From positions 44,527,917 to 44,591,916 of the forward strand of contig OY744607.1 of the NCBI GenBank assembly GCA_963556255.1: 64,000 nt of DNA. The letters run 5' to 3'. The DNA comes from Allolobophora icterica. Taxonomy: Eukaryota; Annelida; Clitellata; Crassiclitellata; Lumbricidae. Shown here in pieces: positions 35,862-48,073 of this stretch. The translations under genes and the position numbers were made by a program. Each line of letters begins with the position of its first letter. Position 1 is the stretch's first letter. A model generated the notes under the pieces. It saw nothing but the letters and a program-made list of their open reading frames with translations. It ran no database searches and had not been told where the DNA came from.

Positions 35862-35952
35862 TGCAAGGTGCCGCCCTAGAGGGGGGTTACGGGAGTCAAA
35901 CCGCGTACCTTATGCTCTCCTGGCCATGAGTGTTACCACTACTCTATCCCCC
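35862..35952 (-). repeat. tRNA-like SINE head
   Basis: On the minus strand, A box ATAGAGTAGTGGTAACACTC and B box GGTTTGACTCC are in tRNA spacing. The flanks contain poly-C/G runs, and the acceptor arms do not form a full tRNA. Confidence 0.45.
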
Positions 35953-36207
35953 TCCCCCATTATGTCAGGACAATCTCAGCAGTCCCATGTCTTAAGAAAT
36001 GACCTCCAACTACAAAGGCAAAATTACCCTTAGAAGCAACTTCCATAAACTAATCACTTGAATGAGGCTCAATACTTCAAGATTTTTGTTGTTTTATTCA
36101 CTATCCCTTTGTGAATTCTCAGTTCAGAAATCTGCACTAAAGTGTTTCCTGTTATTGTCCGTTCTGTCATAAAATTATCTGCTTGGCAATTGGGGTCCCT
36201 CTTTCAG

Positions 36208-36437
36208 CAGGATTGCTATTCCTTCTGGGGCCCTATTGGCTGCCTATGTTCCAGTACTTGTTACTAATTTTTGTTTGCTGTGTCTTTTCTTTTTTGTTAT
36301 GTATTGGTTCACAAAGGATGACAATAAAAAAAACGATGATTAATCGATTGAATCAGACGGACAGTTCCGATTTTGAAGAGTCATTCAGCAGACACATAAA
36401 GAAGCCTCTGATTCAAGTATTGACACCTGACACATAA
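36208..36437 (+). CDS. possible C-terminal exon of a membrane protein
   Basis: A strong pyrimidine tract and acceptor (GGTCCCTCTTTCAG, AG at 36206-36207) opens a frame of 76 codons in phase 1, ending TAA (36435-36437). It encodes one or two membrane segments (GLLFLLGPYWLPMFQYLLLI and FVCCVFSFLLCI), then a charged tail (RMTIKKTMINRLNQTDSSDF). AATAAA follows 42 bp after the stop. I cannot find upstream exons or name the family; the ASB gene lies on the other strand just to the left. Confidence 0.35.
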
Positions 36438-36478
36438 ATCCCATATTATTATTATCAAGAGCAATTGAGATAACTGAC

Positions 36479-36484
36479 AATAAA
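36479..36484 (+). terminator. poly(A) signal AATAAA
   Basis: Canonical hexamer 42 bp downstream of the stop of the putative membrane-protein exon. Confidence 0.35.
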
Positions 36485-36499
36485 CACAGTTAGACGTCA

Positions 36500-38281
36500 A
36501 TATGTGCTACACTATGCCAATATCAGCTGGACAAAACCTGTATAGTTCTGCTTGTTCCATGGTTACGTACTTTTCGTTGGAACACCAATGAATGTAGGCA
36601 AAGGTGGTGCTTCGGGCACTTTTTCCGCCATCATCAGCGTCAGCGAAAAGTTGCAAGAGGTTTCTTCACCTTAAAATAATCTTTCACATATAAGCTAGTG
36701 AAATCATAATCCACAACAATTTCCTTATACAATTCAGTTTTAACCAACAGCTTCCTGATTCTAAGCTTTTAGTCAGGCAATCACAGCTGATACACAAGTC
36801 AGTCATATTGCTCTTAAGATGGCTTTAGCAGTATTTTGCATGCCACTTTTGTTTCAGACCAACAGGAAATTTTAGTTTTTTGATAACATATCTTCAAATA
36901 AAATCTTGTTAATATTTTCTCAATAACCCTAAGATAAATTGCTTTCAGCAGTCGGAAAAAAGCCAAAAATAAATTACTTGTCCAGATAAATAAGTTCAAC
37001 AGGCACAGAGGCACTGTCGTTACAACTTTAGGCATCATTAAATATATAGGTAATTGTTTATTGCCATAAATACAGTGTGTTCGTGAGTAATTACTTACTT
37101 ACTTTGGCGAATTGCCTTATGACAGATCGCTAGTAGGTGTTCTGTGTAAATATGTCGAAATCGACTTTAAACATGGGTTTCTAGAGAATTTCAAAAATTT
37201 ATAGAAAATCGCCGGATCGTGAGCGCGAGTTGGGAATAGGTACGTTTTCATTGTTATTGTCTAAGGTATCATCATTTCGATGTTTGGTATCGTTTTTACC
37301 CACTGGTTTAAAACTGACCCATACCCAAGAAGCAAGAAAGTAAGTACTACAGACTATATTACATGGCACAGCGGATGAAGTATAATACAGCCATCTTTAT
37401 GGTTTAATTCTCAATGGTTAGTACATATCATGCTGCTGACCAACAGTCGTTAAGTTCTAAATAATGTTGGGGTTCTCCCGTAACGTATGAATCGTGCATT
37501 TTTACGAGAAAACATCTGATCATTTCGATAATATAGAAACAAACAGGAAATAAAAATTGTTAAAATATGTGCACAGTAACTCTTACTTTATTTTGTTGGT
37601 AAACATTGCCACAATCTGCGCTGATCTAATGGATTCACCGTGAATGCCATCATTGACGCATATGCTTAGAGCACTGGTACCAGCGGTTATACATCGACAT
37701 AATTATATAGGTCGATGCGTTAATAGTACAGAATCATGGTCCTTGGTACAGAATTGATAACGCTTTATCTATTCTGTGGTAATAGATAGCTCTGCCAGTG
37801 TGTTGCAACCATAGATGGTTTATTATATCTATGGTTGCAACATCTTTTGGTCGCTAAGGCAGCTTCAAGATGTCTCCTCCTTTAGGCCTAATTAGGCTTG
37901 GACTGACACCATCCGAAAACGTCAGTATGGGAATTTTAATTTCACTTCTACATTTATTTGCTAGTGGTGCATATTTCGGTCTTTAGCTAAGCTAAGGAAT
38001 CTAATGTAAACTGATGTTCAAAGTTATCTCGTAACTTCTATGGCGCCTTATTTCTTACTATTAGGCCTAGGCTGCCTATAGCCTGTTATGTTGTTATGAT
38101 TATTAAATCATTATTCTTATTAATTATTACATGGTGACAAATTATATATATGGCACTTTACGAGTAGGCCTACATTTGAATGCACAATTAGGCCTATAGA
38201 CAGTCCAAACAAATTTAGAGTGTACGACATAATTATCTTCGATCAAATTCAAGGCCACGAGAAATTTAGGCTACATGAAAC
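36500..38281. other. intergenic, no gene; one perfect hairpin
   Basis: AT-rich sequence without a supported reading frame. A perfect 16-bp inverted repeat (TGTTGCAACCATAGAT) lies at 37801-37816 and 37827-37842 around a 10-base loop. TAGGCCTA motifs become frequent from 37880. Confidence 0.5.
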
Positions 38282-38505
38282 CTATATAACCGCAGGTGGT
38301 AAATAGTTATTGTTGAAACTGTACAAGTAATGGGCCAGAAACGGCGAAAACAGGGACAAGGCTGAAGACATGGCGGCCAGTGTATAAGGCCAACCAACGT
38401 AGCATAGTCCGCTGTAGTAGATTCGAGCCTGAGGACAGTGCAGTTGAACGAACTTCGAATCAAGGCCGAAAGGAAGAACGAACAGACTCAGGATGACCAG
38501 CGCAG
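38282..38505 (-). CDS. LHFPL: LHFPL exon 2
   Basis: From the acceptor (AG at 38507-38506) to TAG (38284-38282). Covers the rest of TM3, extracellular loop 2 and TM4. A further splice near the end cannot be excluded. Confidence 0.75.
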
Positions 38506-39914
38506 CTGAAAACAATAACATTAAGCAGTGCAGATAGAAATCACATCGTAATTGCAGGGTAAACTAAGTTTTTCAACGTCCATAAAGCTGTAGGCCTAAT
38601 TATTCATCGAAAAATGAGCAGAGTCGAAGCAATACGGTCGCTATATAAAAACGTGTATAGGCCTACATTTACATTTATATTAGGCCTACGATCCGTACAC
38701 AGCATCATAATTAATTATAGCATGGCTCCCTGTAGGGGGAAGCAGTGAAAATTAGGCCTATAAGGATCTCGGAGGATTATTCATTGAAAACTGATTATGT
38801 TATGAAGAATTATAAGATAGCGCAAGTTAATATATAGCTAAATATACGGCAAAGCGCAATAATGAGCATGGTCTTGGCTATATATAGGCCTATGACTACG
38901 GTCGCTATATAGAAAAACCTGTTGGGGGGGGGCTACGTACGTTTGCTTTATAAATCTTGAGGATATACGTGTATATGCACCGTCATGTATATATATAGGC
39001 CTAATCAACTGGATGAGACAGATAGTCACATTCCTGGGTAAAATCCGAAGGTCTGCAGCCTGCAGGAGACTCTACGTAGCCTGCGTATAGGAAGACCATT
39101 CAACGGCTGTGGTGGATAGTGCTGGAATTGGAGCGACAAGAATTAAATCACGTCGGCCTATACACCGCCGTACATGATACGGTACATCCAACACACACAA
39201 ATGCTGGACCAGCATTGTTCAACATTGTCCGAAATGTGTGAGATGCGAGCCGTTAATCAATTTTTATTTGACATAATAAAACACCGGTTTTAATTAAAAT
39301 ATTCGCGCCAAAGTGCTCTCTTGATTTCGTTTGTTAAAATTCATTCATTCATTCAAATTTATCCATTCAATGCCATGCCTGCTGATGCAGCAATAAATCT
39401 TACCAGCCATCGCTTGAACGCATCCGATGCACCTGCCGACGACACACCTGTTGACGACGTTCCGCTCCGTTGCCTCCGAACATCTCATCATGCGCTCGAT
39501 GCCAAGAAGGGCACAGACAGCTGCCGTTGACACAGCCATCAGGACGCACCCTCCGCCGTACAGAACACACGCTACCTGCCAAGCATTCGACGGCAGACTG
39601 GCCAGGTCGTATCGGCCCCCGTACGGTCCGCACGTCACCCACGGGAAGGGTCCTGCGTCGATCCCGGACGGTGACCCCCATCGGTCGACGAGAAGGAGGG
39701 CACGCGGCTTGGCATCGCGGACGCAGTGGTTGTAGAGCCCGAGGCTATTTCCGGTCGAACGGTCGACAAGCCAGTGAGGTTGGGTGAGGCTCAGCATACA
39801 GCCGGATGTCACGATGAGAGACAGACACGTCCAAAGGGTCCGGACCTGCGTCGAAATTCTTCCGCCTTCGAAGAAGCTGCAGGGTAGGCGTCGATCCCTC
39901 GAGTTTAACTCCAT
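38282..39914 (-). CDS. LHFPL: LHFPL-family tetraspan membrane protein (two exons)
   Basis: Exon 1 (39914-39404) and exon 2 (38505-38282) join in phase 1 to give 244 residues; the usual family length is about 200-240. The donor is G|GTAAGA after residue 170 and the acceptor TTGTTTTCAG|CT. Four membrane spans fit at ~26-46, 113-138, 161-182 and 208-231. The first extracellular loop has W48, GLY (59-61), C64 and C95 (CGPYGG), the W...GL(F/Y)..C...C pattern of LHFPL/claudin-like tetraspans. The second loop has GLDSKFVQLHC...C, matching the GWDS.EV...CG...C pattern, although the family Trp of GWDS is Leu here. The VGR...G..Q block before TM3 looks nearest to LHFPL6/LHFP, but the subfamily is not certain. 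Members act in the plasma membrane as partners of channels and receptors. A start at the ATG (39914) is preferred; upstream in-frame codons include only GTG. Confidence 0.8.
39404..39914 (-). CDS. LHFPL: LHFPL exon 1
   Basis: Coding from ATG (39914-39912) to the donor (GTAAG at 39403-39399). Covers TM1, extracellular loop 1, TM2 and the start of TM3. Confidence 0.8.
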
Positions 39915-39935
39915 CCGGTCAGCAGTTAGAATCAC

Positions 39936-42257
39936 TTCACCACTTTAACAAATGGACCTACTTTTCACTTTACTGCTTTACCACTCTACCACTTTATTAC
40001 TTTACAACTCTGCCAGTTCACTACTTTACCACATGTTCAACTCCTTCCGATCCATCGCTGTAGAAAAACGGTTACAATCACCTTTTTTATCAATATATAC
40101 ATTACAACTGTTGAATTTCACTACTTTACCACGTGTAGTGGAGAGGGCGATTCGGAACAAAACGATTCCTCGGAGTTTCGTTAATCAGGTGATCGATCCT
40201 CTTGTGACGCCAAATTCTTCGCCAGATTCATTAATTTTGTAAGCTTCAGTTACTGATGACTAACGGGTATTCTCAGAGAAAGACAGAAACTCCACTATTA
40301 ACAGGTTTATAATATATTCGCCTGCAGCCTTTGTGTTCGAAGTGTTTCTCGTGAACATATATCGGCATAGACCTACGCTCTTGAACGAGTTCCGACACTT
40401 CGGAAAATACAGGCAGAGCGCAGATGTGCGTGCGACGCACACATCACAAAGGTAGGCCTATATTATAGTCTGGCGCCTCATAAAGCAAACAGTGCGGCAG
40501 CGCTGGCATCGATTGCAATACGTCGCAAGCACACACGCGCGACTCTGCTGTCCCGCTTTGGTGCAATCGACGAAGTGCATGGACCATGGCTGTTGACCAA
40601 CTGTGAAGGATCAGACAGATTTAATAGGTGAGGGGGAGTGTGCTGGTGCCAAGGGAGAGGTATAGGCTACATGGAAAATGAGGAAATGGGATTCCCTGCA
40701 GGAAATATTCAGCGTTTACCTGCCTTTCTGCCTGCAATTCCATCTGTCTGTACATCCGTCAGCCTGTCTCTCTCAGTGTCTGTCTTTCTGTCGGTCCGTC
40801 CGTCTGTCTAATCATTCGCCTTCGCGCGCGCGCGTGTGTACTTCTGTCCACCAATCAGAACGTCTGCTTGTTTGTCAGTGTACATGCTTGTCTGTTCCTT
40901 CGTCTGTCTGATCGTTCGTCTGCGTGTGTCTGTCTGTCAGCCTGACTGTCTATGTTTGATCGTTCGCCTTTATGTGTCTGTCCGTCTATCAGGCTGGCTG
41001 TTTGTCTGTCTATCCGCCTGTTTGTCTGCTGTCATTCAAGCAACGTGGGGCGTGACGTGTTTCCGTTCAAAGCGGAGACATTCATCCGTCTGTGGAAGCG
41101 AAGAAATAAAACGTAATCCGAATCGACTGAAATGACCGGATTCAGTCGGATGTGGTTGATGGGGGAGGGAGGGCTATTGGTTTGAGGTGGACGACAGACC
41201 GACCTTAGGACGGACGCACGTGGAAAAGGGCAAGGGGATGTGGATCTTGACTCATCATCCTCATCAACGGAGTATAGACGGACGGAAAGGAGGGAGGGAG
41301 ATCGACGGAAGGACGAAACAAAGATTGAAGCGGAAGGAGGGAAGGAAGAAAGGGTGGAAGAGAGGGAGGAAAGGAAGGAGGGAAATAAGGCGGACCACGA
41401 AGGATGGAAGAGGGAAGGAGTGACAGAGGCTAGTCATCGAGAGCTAAAGAAACAAATAACAGAATTCAGTTAAGCCTGGAGTTTTGACATGAGCAGCCGA
41501 AGAAATCTCGTCCTCCGAATAGGCCCTAACTCGATTTCAATCAGAGAACGCTAGTTTTCCATATCGGCTTCCCACTCGTTTTCCTCGTTTACCCAACAAA
41601 TCAAAGACGTCTTCCTTTAATCGAGGACTCACCCCATCTCTCACCCACATGACGTCATTCTCTGGCCACAATCCCCCCCACACCAATTGAAAGTCGTATT
41701 GGTTTCTTTCGTCCGTTTTCCCTTTCATTCGTTCACGCCTCTTGGCTGTATTTCACTTTGTCTGGCTGTTTAGCCGATCTGTCTGTTTGCTCAGCTGATT
41801 GCTGTCTCATCTGGACAGCTGCGGAGCTGGACAATGACCACAGAGCTTGACCAGTGTCCACTTGGCTAGCCATGTTTATTAATTAGGAAGGATTCAGCGA
41901 TTGACCGTCATGCTATTATTAGGCCTTCTCCAATTGTCTTGCACTTTGCATATATAGCGTTAGACAGACAAAGAAAGTCGGCTCCATTAATAAGCTATCG
42001 CAGTCTATAGCATCAATCAGTCCGTCAATCAACAAACTAATCAATCAATCAACAATTTTGCTGCTTCACTGTGGCTGTCCAGCGTCGTGGCTCACTTCGC
42101 TCCGCAGCTCCTTGTTCCCCGCGCGCGGAGTGCTGTCCAGCAACACCGTGCCCTCTCGGTCTCTGGCCCAGCGACCGGGAATGGGCTCCTCTCTGTTCTA
42201 CTCTTGCCTTAAGACCGTCTTGTTGACCGGGGTTGGACTGGGAGCGCTCCTGAGATA
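39936..42257. other. intergenic: degenerate CTGT repeats and a purine-rich tract
   Basis: 39950-40140 is CACTTTACCAC-rich. 40740-41035 is a degenerate (CTGT/CCGT)n stretch. 41270-41430 is almost all purine (GGAAGGAGGGA). No gene is supported. Confidence 0.6.
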
Positions 42258-43047
42258 GTACCCGGAGTCAGTCGCTAAGGAGTTAGCGACTGACTTGATG
42301 AGTTAGCGACTGACTTAGCGACTCAGTCGACTAAGTCGCATGCTTATCGACTAAGTTGCTTAGACTTATCGACTGACTTAGCGACTTGCTATCGACTTCT
42401 CATGTAATCTGGTGTGTTCATTGGATATAGGCCTACCTGATTATCTTACAATAAAATGTAGTTTACCGCATACTGTACTGATCGAGCGTGCCATCATTTC
42501 CGTGGACATTAGATGGGACCTATATGAACTCAATACGGGTCCAATATGGGAATATCCGAATATGGGTCCTACATGGTATCTGCTTCATGTGCGCATGCCC
42601 GATGACTGTGAAAATAAATCAATGCTAATGTGAATCTATGACACATTTGTGTGTTTATAAAAGGAATAAAGCATACCACTAAATCCAAGCCAGTGATATT
42701 TCAGTTTTTAAAATAATTACATTTTCAGCTTTAATTCAGTTTGGTTCGTAATTTCAATTTCAGCTCAGGTTTCAGTTCTGAAATAATTTCAGTTTTCATT
42801 ACAGTTTCAGTTCTGAAATAATTTCCGTGTTCGTTTCAGTTACTGGAAAATTTCAGTTTCAGTTTCTACATAGACATTATTTGCATGGACGTACGATTGA
42901 TTGCATGTTATCAGCTGTTAAGTAGTAGAAGCACTGTTCTATCTTTGTTTACATGGAAACCGCGATTAAACAACAAGCAAAATATTGAGTGAACGAAGTC
43001 GCTAGCAGTCGATAGCTTAGCGACTGGTTTCGACTTCAGGGCTTAAC
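42258..43047. mobile_element. MITE with AGTCGCTAAG subterminal motifs (long copy)
   Basis: GTCAGTCGCTAAGG and repeated GACTTAGCGACT words cover 42260-42400, and the inverted set (GTCGCTAGCAGTCGATAGCTTAGCGACTGG) 43000-43040. The centre has TTTCAGTTTCAGTT repeats (42700-42870). The short homologue is at 28419-28652. Exact ends and target duplication are unresolved. Confidence 0.45.
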
Positions 43048-43136
43048 GACGGCGGCGGATGGCGGCGGCGCCGGGGACAATCCTGAGACCGAATAGATAA
43101 TCTTGAAGCGGCGCTATATAAAACTTAAGTAATAAT

Positions 43137-44026
<890 letters not shown>

Positions 44027-44092
44027 TATTGTTCAATCAACAATCACTCACCAACAGAAAGTCTGCGACTTCAGCCATCCAGATCACAGAAG

Positions 44093-44326
44093 CATGGGCG
44101 GCGATCCCGGGGTCGAGGGGGACAAGGCCCCCACCTTTACGAGTTGGGGACAAACCCTACATTAGCTCCCCATATTTTGAAGAAAGACCCCAAAAAAGGT
44201 AAAAAGTTTAGTTAGCAGAAAAAAATCTTGACCTCTTTTTTGATCAGATCAGTTCAAAACTCTTTTTTGACCAGATCAATTCTACAGTGTCCCCCACCCA
44301 CCTGTCAAACAAGATCGCCGCCAGTG
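44093..44326. mobile_element. hAT-type MITE, CATGGGCGGCGATC...GATCGCCGCCAGTG, 234 bp
   Basis: Perfect CACAGAAG duplication (44085-44092, 44327-44334). Subterminal GGGGGACAAGGCCCCCACC and GTCCCCCACCCACC motifs are typical of this family. Confidence 0.9.
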
Positions 44327-44357
44327 CACAGAAGAGTACATTTCGGGACATATCCGT

Positions 44358-46043
44358 TAGACTGGTCCAAAAAACTAAAATTTTGAAAATTAATTTGGGT
44401 CACATTTGTTCTTGTTCTATTCAGTTTAAGGAATATTTGGACCAATTTCTGTGTCTCTAGAAGAATATTTAGGGGTGGCTCAATTTTGAACGATAAATGT
44501 TGTTACTAAGAAATTTCCTCAGATTTTGTATATTCAAATTTTTGAACAAAAAACGTTTCAAAATAAAATAAAACAAAAATAAAGTAACTGTTTAGTGTTT
44601 ACTGTTTTGTAAGTTTATAGTTAAATAGTAGTACGTTTGTAGTTAATAAGAACAACATTAAAAATAAGTCATTTGAGATATTCTTCAAGAGAGGCTTCGA
44701 TGGCTCTGGAATGGCCTTCCAATGAGCGCTGACAACTTGAAGAAGGTATTATTTTTTATTCTCGTCTTTTGTTATTGAAAAGTTGAACATCTAGATTAAA
44801 GAAATACCTCTCTCTGTACAGTCATTTGCTGCTTTCATCTGCCTGGCTTTTCTGTCAATTGGAGATAAATTGGACCCAACTGTCAAAAGTCTGGCACTAT
44901 CGAGAGGAAAGTCTGGGCCTTTTCTGCCCAACTGTGAATGAGTAGGTCAAAGAGCCAAGATGTTCGGCATAATGATTCTAGTGGATTTCCCAAGTTGAAT
45001 GCTTTACTGCACGTCAATCCTCTTTGATGGTATCTGCTTTTCAGCACGTTTGAGATTCTTGACCATGGTGGCCCTTGTATTAACATTGACGCGGTGGTCA
45101 AAAAAGGCCAGGCCAATTAAATGCTTGGAAAATACCAGAGGTGTCTCCTGAAAGCTGTTATGGCTGCATTTTTCACAATATTGTTGCGGGTAAAGACGTC
45201 CAACAAGTTCAACAGTTTCAAGTCATTGTATGGAGCTAATCTCTGCTAGGCAAACTGCATGCCAAAATCTTCCATAGACAAGGGAAATACAAAAGCTGAC
45301 ATCTGTTAGAGCTTCTCTCCCCCTTGTGTCGAGAGTCATTTGATTCTTGAAAACAAGGATTTTGAGAGAATAGATGCCTTTGGCCATCCACCTCACATGG
45401 TGCATTGCCCCAGGAGCTTGAAATCACACTTCTTCTCTCGAACACCCACCAAGGAAGATGAGACACAATTACAAAAGCTTGCCATAATCTTCACGTTGGT
45501 GCTGGTTTTTCACAGCAGCTTGGTACCTTAATTGTAACCACCTCATTATGGAGACGCATCATGGACCAACTGAAGAGTGTTTCGTCAGCTGTGTAATAAT
45601 TGGTTTTGTAAAACTTTGGTCATTCTTTTTGAAATCGTTTGAATAAGCCTACATCTGGTCCACTGGTAGTTCCGGAAGCAAAAACGCTGGATAGCATAAC
45701 TAATTAATATTATTAAAATTTTCAATTTATAAAATTAAATTGTAATTTTTCAAATATCAAACACATAAAAGGAAGTGAAAACATAACAGAAGTTAAAACA
45801 ACTAAAAACCAACCTAAATGAAATGTTAAAATTAAAAAAGTAAGCAAATAATAAATTTTTTCGAAACTTTAGTTATTTTCATAATGTCAGTAAAAATGTT
45901 CAGTTTTGAGCCACCTCTAAATATTATTGCATCCGTTTCATTTTTGGCCTGTAAGCCCCTCTGGTATATAGAAACAAGGGCAACTATGACCCAAGTTGAT
46001 ATTTGAAATTTAATTTTTTTACATGGTAGGTTGGACCACCCTA
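44358..46043 (-). mobile_element. uncharacterised DNA transposon, 1.69 kb, broken transposase
   Basis: Termini TAGACTGGTCCAA and (inverted) TAGGGTGGTCCAA with a perfect ATATCCGT duplication (44350-44357, 46044-46051). The minus strand carries coding pieces between about 45470 and 44820: HHVRWMAKGIYSLKILVFKN (about 45405-45345) and KSGPFLP...LTVGSNLSPIDRKARQM (about 44925-44840), in shifting frames with stops. HH.RWM.K.IYSLK resembles a transposase family I have seen in invertebrate predicted proteins but cannot name. The 8-bp duplication and TAGGGTG-like end are compatible with hAT, yet the protein is not obviously hAT. Confidence 0.7.
44883..45466 (-). pseudogene. decayed transposase of the 44358-46043 element
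   Basis: Open stretches 45466-45223 and 45116-44883 belong to one ancestral reading frame broken by stops and shifts. The most telling block is HHVRWMAKGIYSLK. No catalytic triad can be assigned by eye. Confidence 0.5.
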
Positions 46044-46611
46044 ATATCCGTGGTATCCCCCGTTTCTTGGTGTGCTGCTACACCTCATCCTTAGTTTCTA
46101 TACCGTCAGTTAAAGGGTTTTCATACTATCAGTCACACAAACACGCCAAAGGGATAACACAGGGCAGAAACTGTTACCACACCACTAGCTAGACCAAACT
46201 AGACTGCCGGTCTGAACTTCTGTGGTCCAGCATAGAAGTTTTGCTGTGGTCTGCCCATCAATGGAATATTAAGTTACAAACCTAACAACCTGCGACATGA
46301 ATTGCTCAGCTTCTCTTTGCCTCTTGAAGACCATTCCGTTTTTGATCATGGTCTCACTGAGTTAGGTCCGGAGTGCCTCTGACGAGTCTCTCCTGATGTG
46401 GTGCTATATAAATTTGCAAATAGCAGTCCATCTTTCAACAGTTGTCTCACTCACACGGTGTGTTTATTTCAAGCACAAACGGACAGAGAAACCACATCGC
46501 GGTCCATAGCAACCGACACGTTGGAGAAGATTCACAGATTCAAGCAGTGACGTCTTGTGCATAAATTTCATATTATTCATTTTGATTGGGGGTGGGGGTG
46601 GAAGGGAGCTG

Positions 46612-47185
46612 GGGCCGTATGCATAAGACTAGAGTAGCTTATTCCCTGAATAGCGCTTACACCCGGAGTAACTATTCCCTGAATAAGCCTTGGTGGTTAT
46701 TGGCATGCACGACCCCGTTTAGCCGTTGGATTAGTTACTCCGGGTGTAACTGTGCGAGACAATGCATGTCTCTGGGTTTTCCCCGCGGGAAATACCCTCA
46801 TCATTACCCACCGTACGGAACCTGCCGCGGCACTTCGAATGCAACATCGTCAGGTATCTCGTCAAATTTTAGCATTTTGTGACGGCAAACGAAACGTAAT
46901 ATTAAGTTCGTTGTCGGTGAACGAGGCGAACTAATTATGGCGCCTCTGAAACACTTTTTGACGTCTATTATTTCGTCGAAGCGGCGAATCACAATGGCCG
47001 CCATCTTTGCTAATCGCCGCTAAGCTAGGAATAGCGGACTTACTCCTAGGGGTAGAATCGGAATAGCGTTATGTCCAGCGTAAGGCGGTACACCTGTCTT
47101 ATGCATGCCAATTTAACCCACTACTCTGACATAGGCCAGATTTAAGCTGGGAATAAGAGTTACACCCCTCTTATGCATACGGCCC
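46612..47185. mobile_element. DNA transposon with GGGCCGTATGCATAA ends, 574 bp
   Basis: Terminal inverted repeats GGGCCGTATGCATAAGA / TCTTATGCATACGGCCC, with CTG on both sides (46609-46611, 47186-47188). Further inside, ACACCCGGAGTAACTATTCC and its inverse recur. The terminus resembles Harbinger-type GGGCCGTATTCATAA ends. No intact transposase is seen. Confidence 0.7.
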
Positions 47186-47309
47186 CTGATGCCTTGTGCA
47201 TTAGACACTGCTACAGAAAGTGCTAATGCATGTATCTGGATGCTTACTTGATGCCTCTTAAGAACCTCTCTCATACTAATAAACATTGGCTAATGCTCAA
47301 AGCCTACAC

Positions 47310-47638
47310 CTGTGCTGTCCAATATGCGGCCCGCGGGCTGATTTAAAATGGCCCGTCCAAGCTTGCAAAATTGTAGCAATTTGTGTAAAAATGAAGTAAA
47401 AGACAAAGTCACTGGCCTACTTGCGTATTCGTTTGTAACTCGGCTTATCATTTGCAGTACCAGCACAAAATCCAGTTCCCACGACGCATAAAACTTGTTG
47501 TAAATTTTAAAACGTACGCTTCTCCAGTTAATAATTTTCAACAAATTTTATTTGTTGCTTTTGAGTTTACTGGTGTGGTCCTCGGCTTCAAGAATAAAAA
47601 AGGGTGGCTCACGGTATAAAAAAGGTTGGACAGCATTG
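47310..47638. mobile_element. hAT-type MITE, CTGTGCTGTCCAA...TTGGACAGCATTG, 329 bp
   Basis: Target duplication GCCTACAC/GCATAGAC (6/8). ATATGCGGCCCGCGGGCTG and GGTGTGGTCCTCGGCTTC match the outer element at 14605-15297. Confidence 0.8.
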
Positions 47639-47937
47639 GCATAGACCAATGTGAACCAAAACGAAGCTCTAATCAGCTCAACGTCCAGAAGATCAATCCT
47701 CAAATCAATTGATTTTTGGTAGCAATTTTACTTGAAGTGACCATCGACAGATGTCTTGGACATTATGATAGCAGCACTGCAGAAATCATTGGATTAGATT
47801 AGCTATAGAAGTCATTGGATTAATGGTAAGTTTGCCAACACACAGAGACAGACACCACTGGATAAGAGATATGAAAAATTTACAAAATCATTATTTACAG
47901 CTGGAAAGTCAGACAAATCCAAAGCAGTTCAACAACA

Positions 47938-48073
47938 CTAGTTTCCTGCGTTCGACTGAGAGGCAGACAACTGATGTGCAGCAGACGACTTCTGAGCAGA
48001 CGCAGTCATCGACTTCAGCATCTGTTCGATGGCAGTCGGTGCGACGTTCATGCGGAGAAGGCCAAGAACAATC
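47938..48073 (-). CDS. MZT2: MZT2 exon 2
   Basis: 136 bases from the acceptor (AG at 48075-48074) to TAG (47940-47938). Carries the diagnostic NVAP.A.EQMLKSM helix and a short Ser/Ala/Gln-rich tail. Confidence 0.88.
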
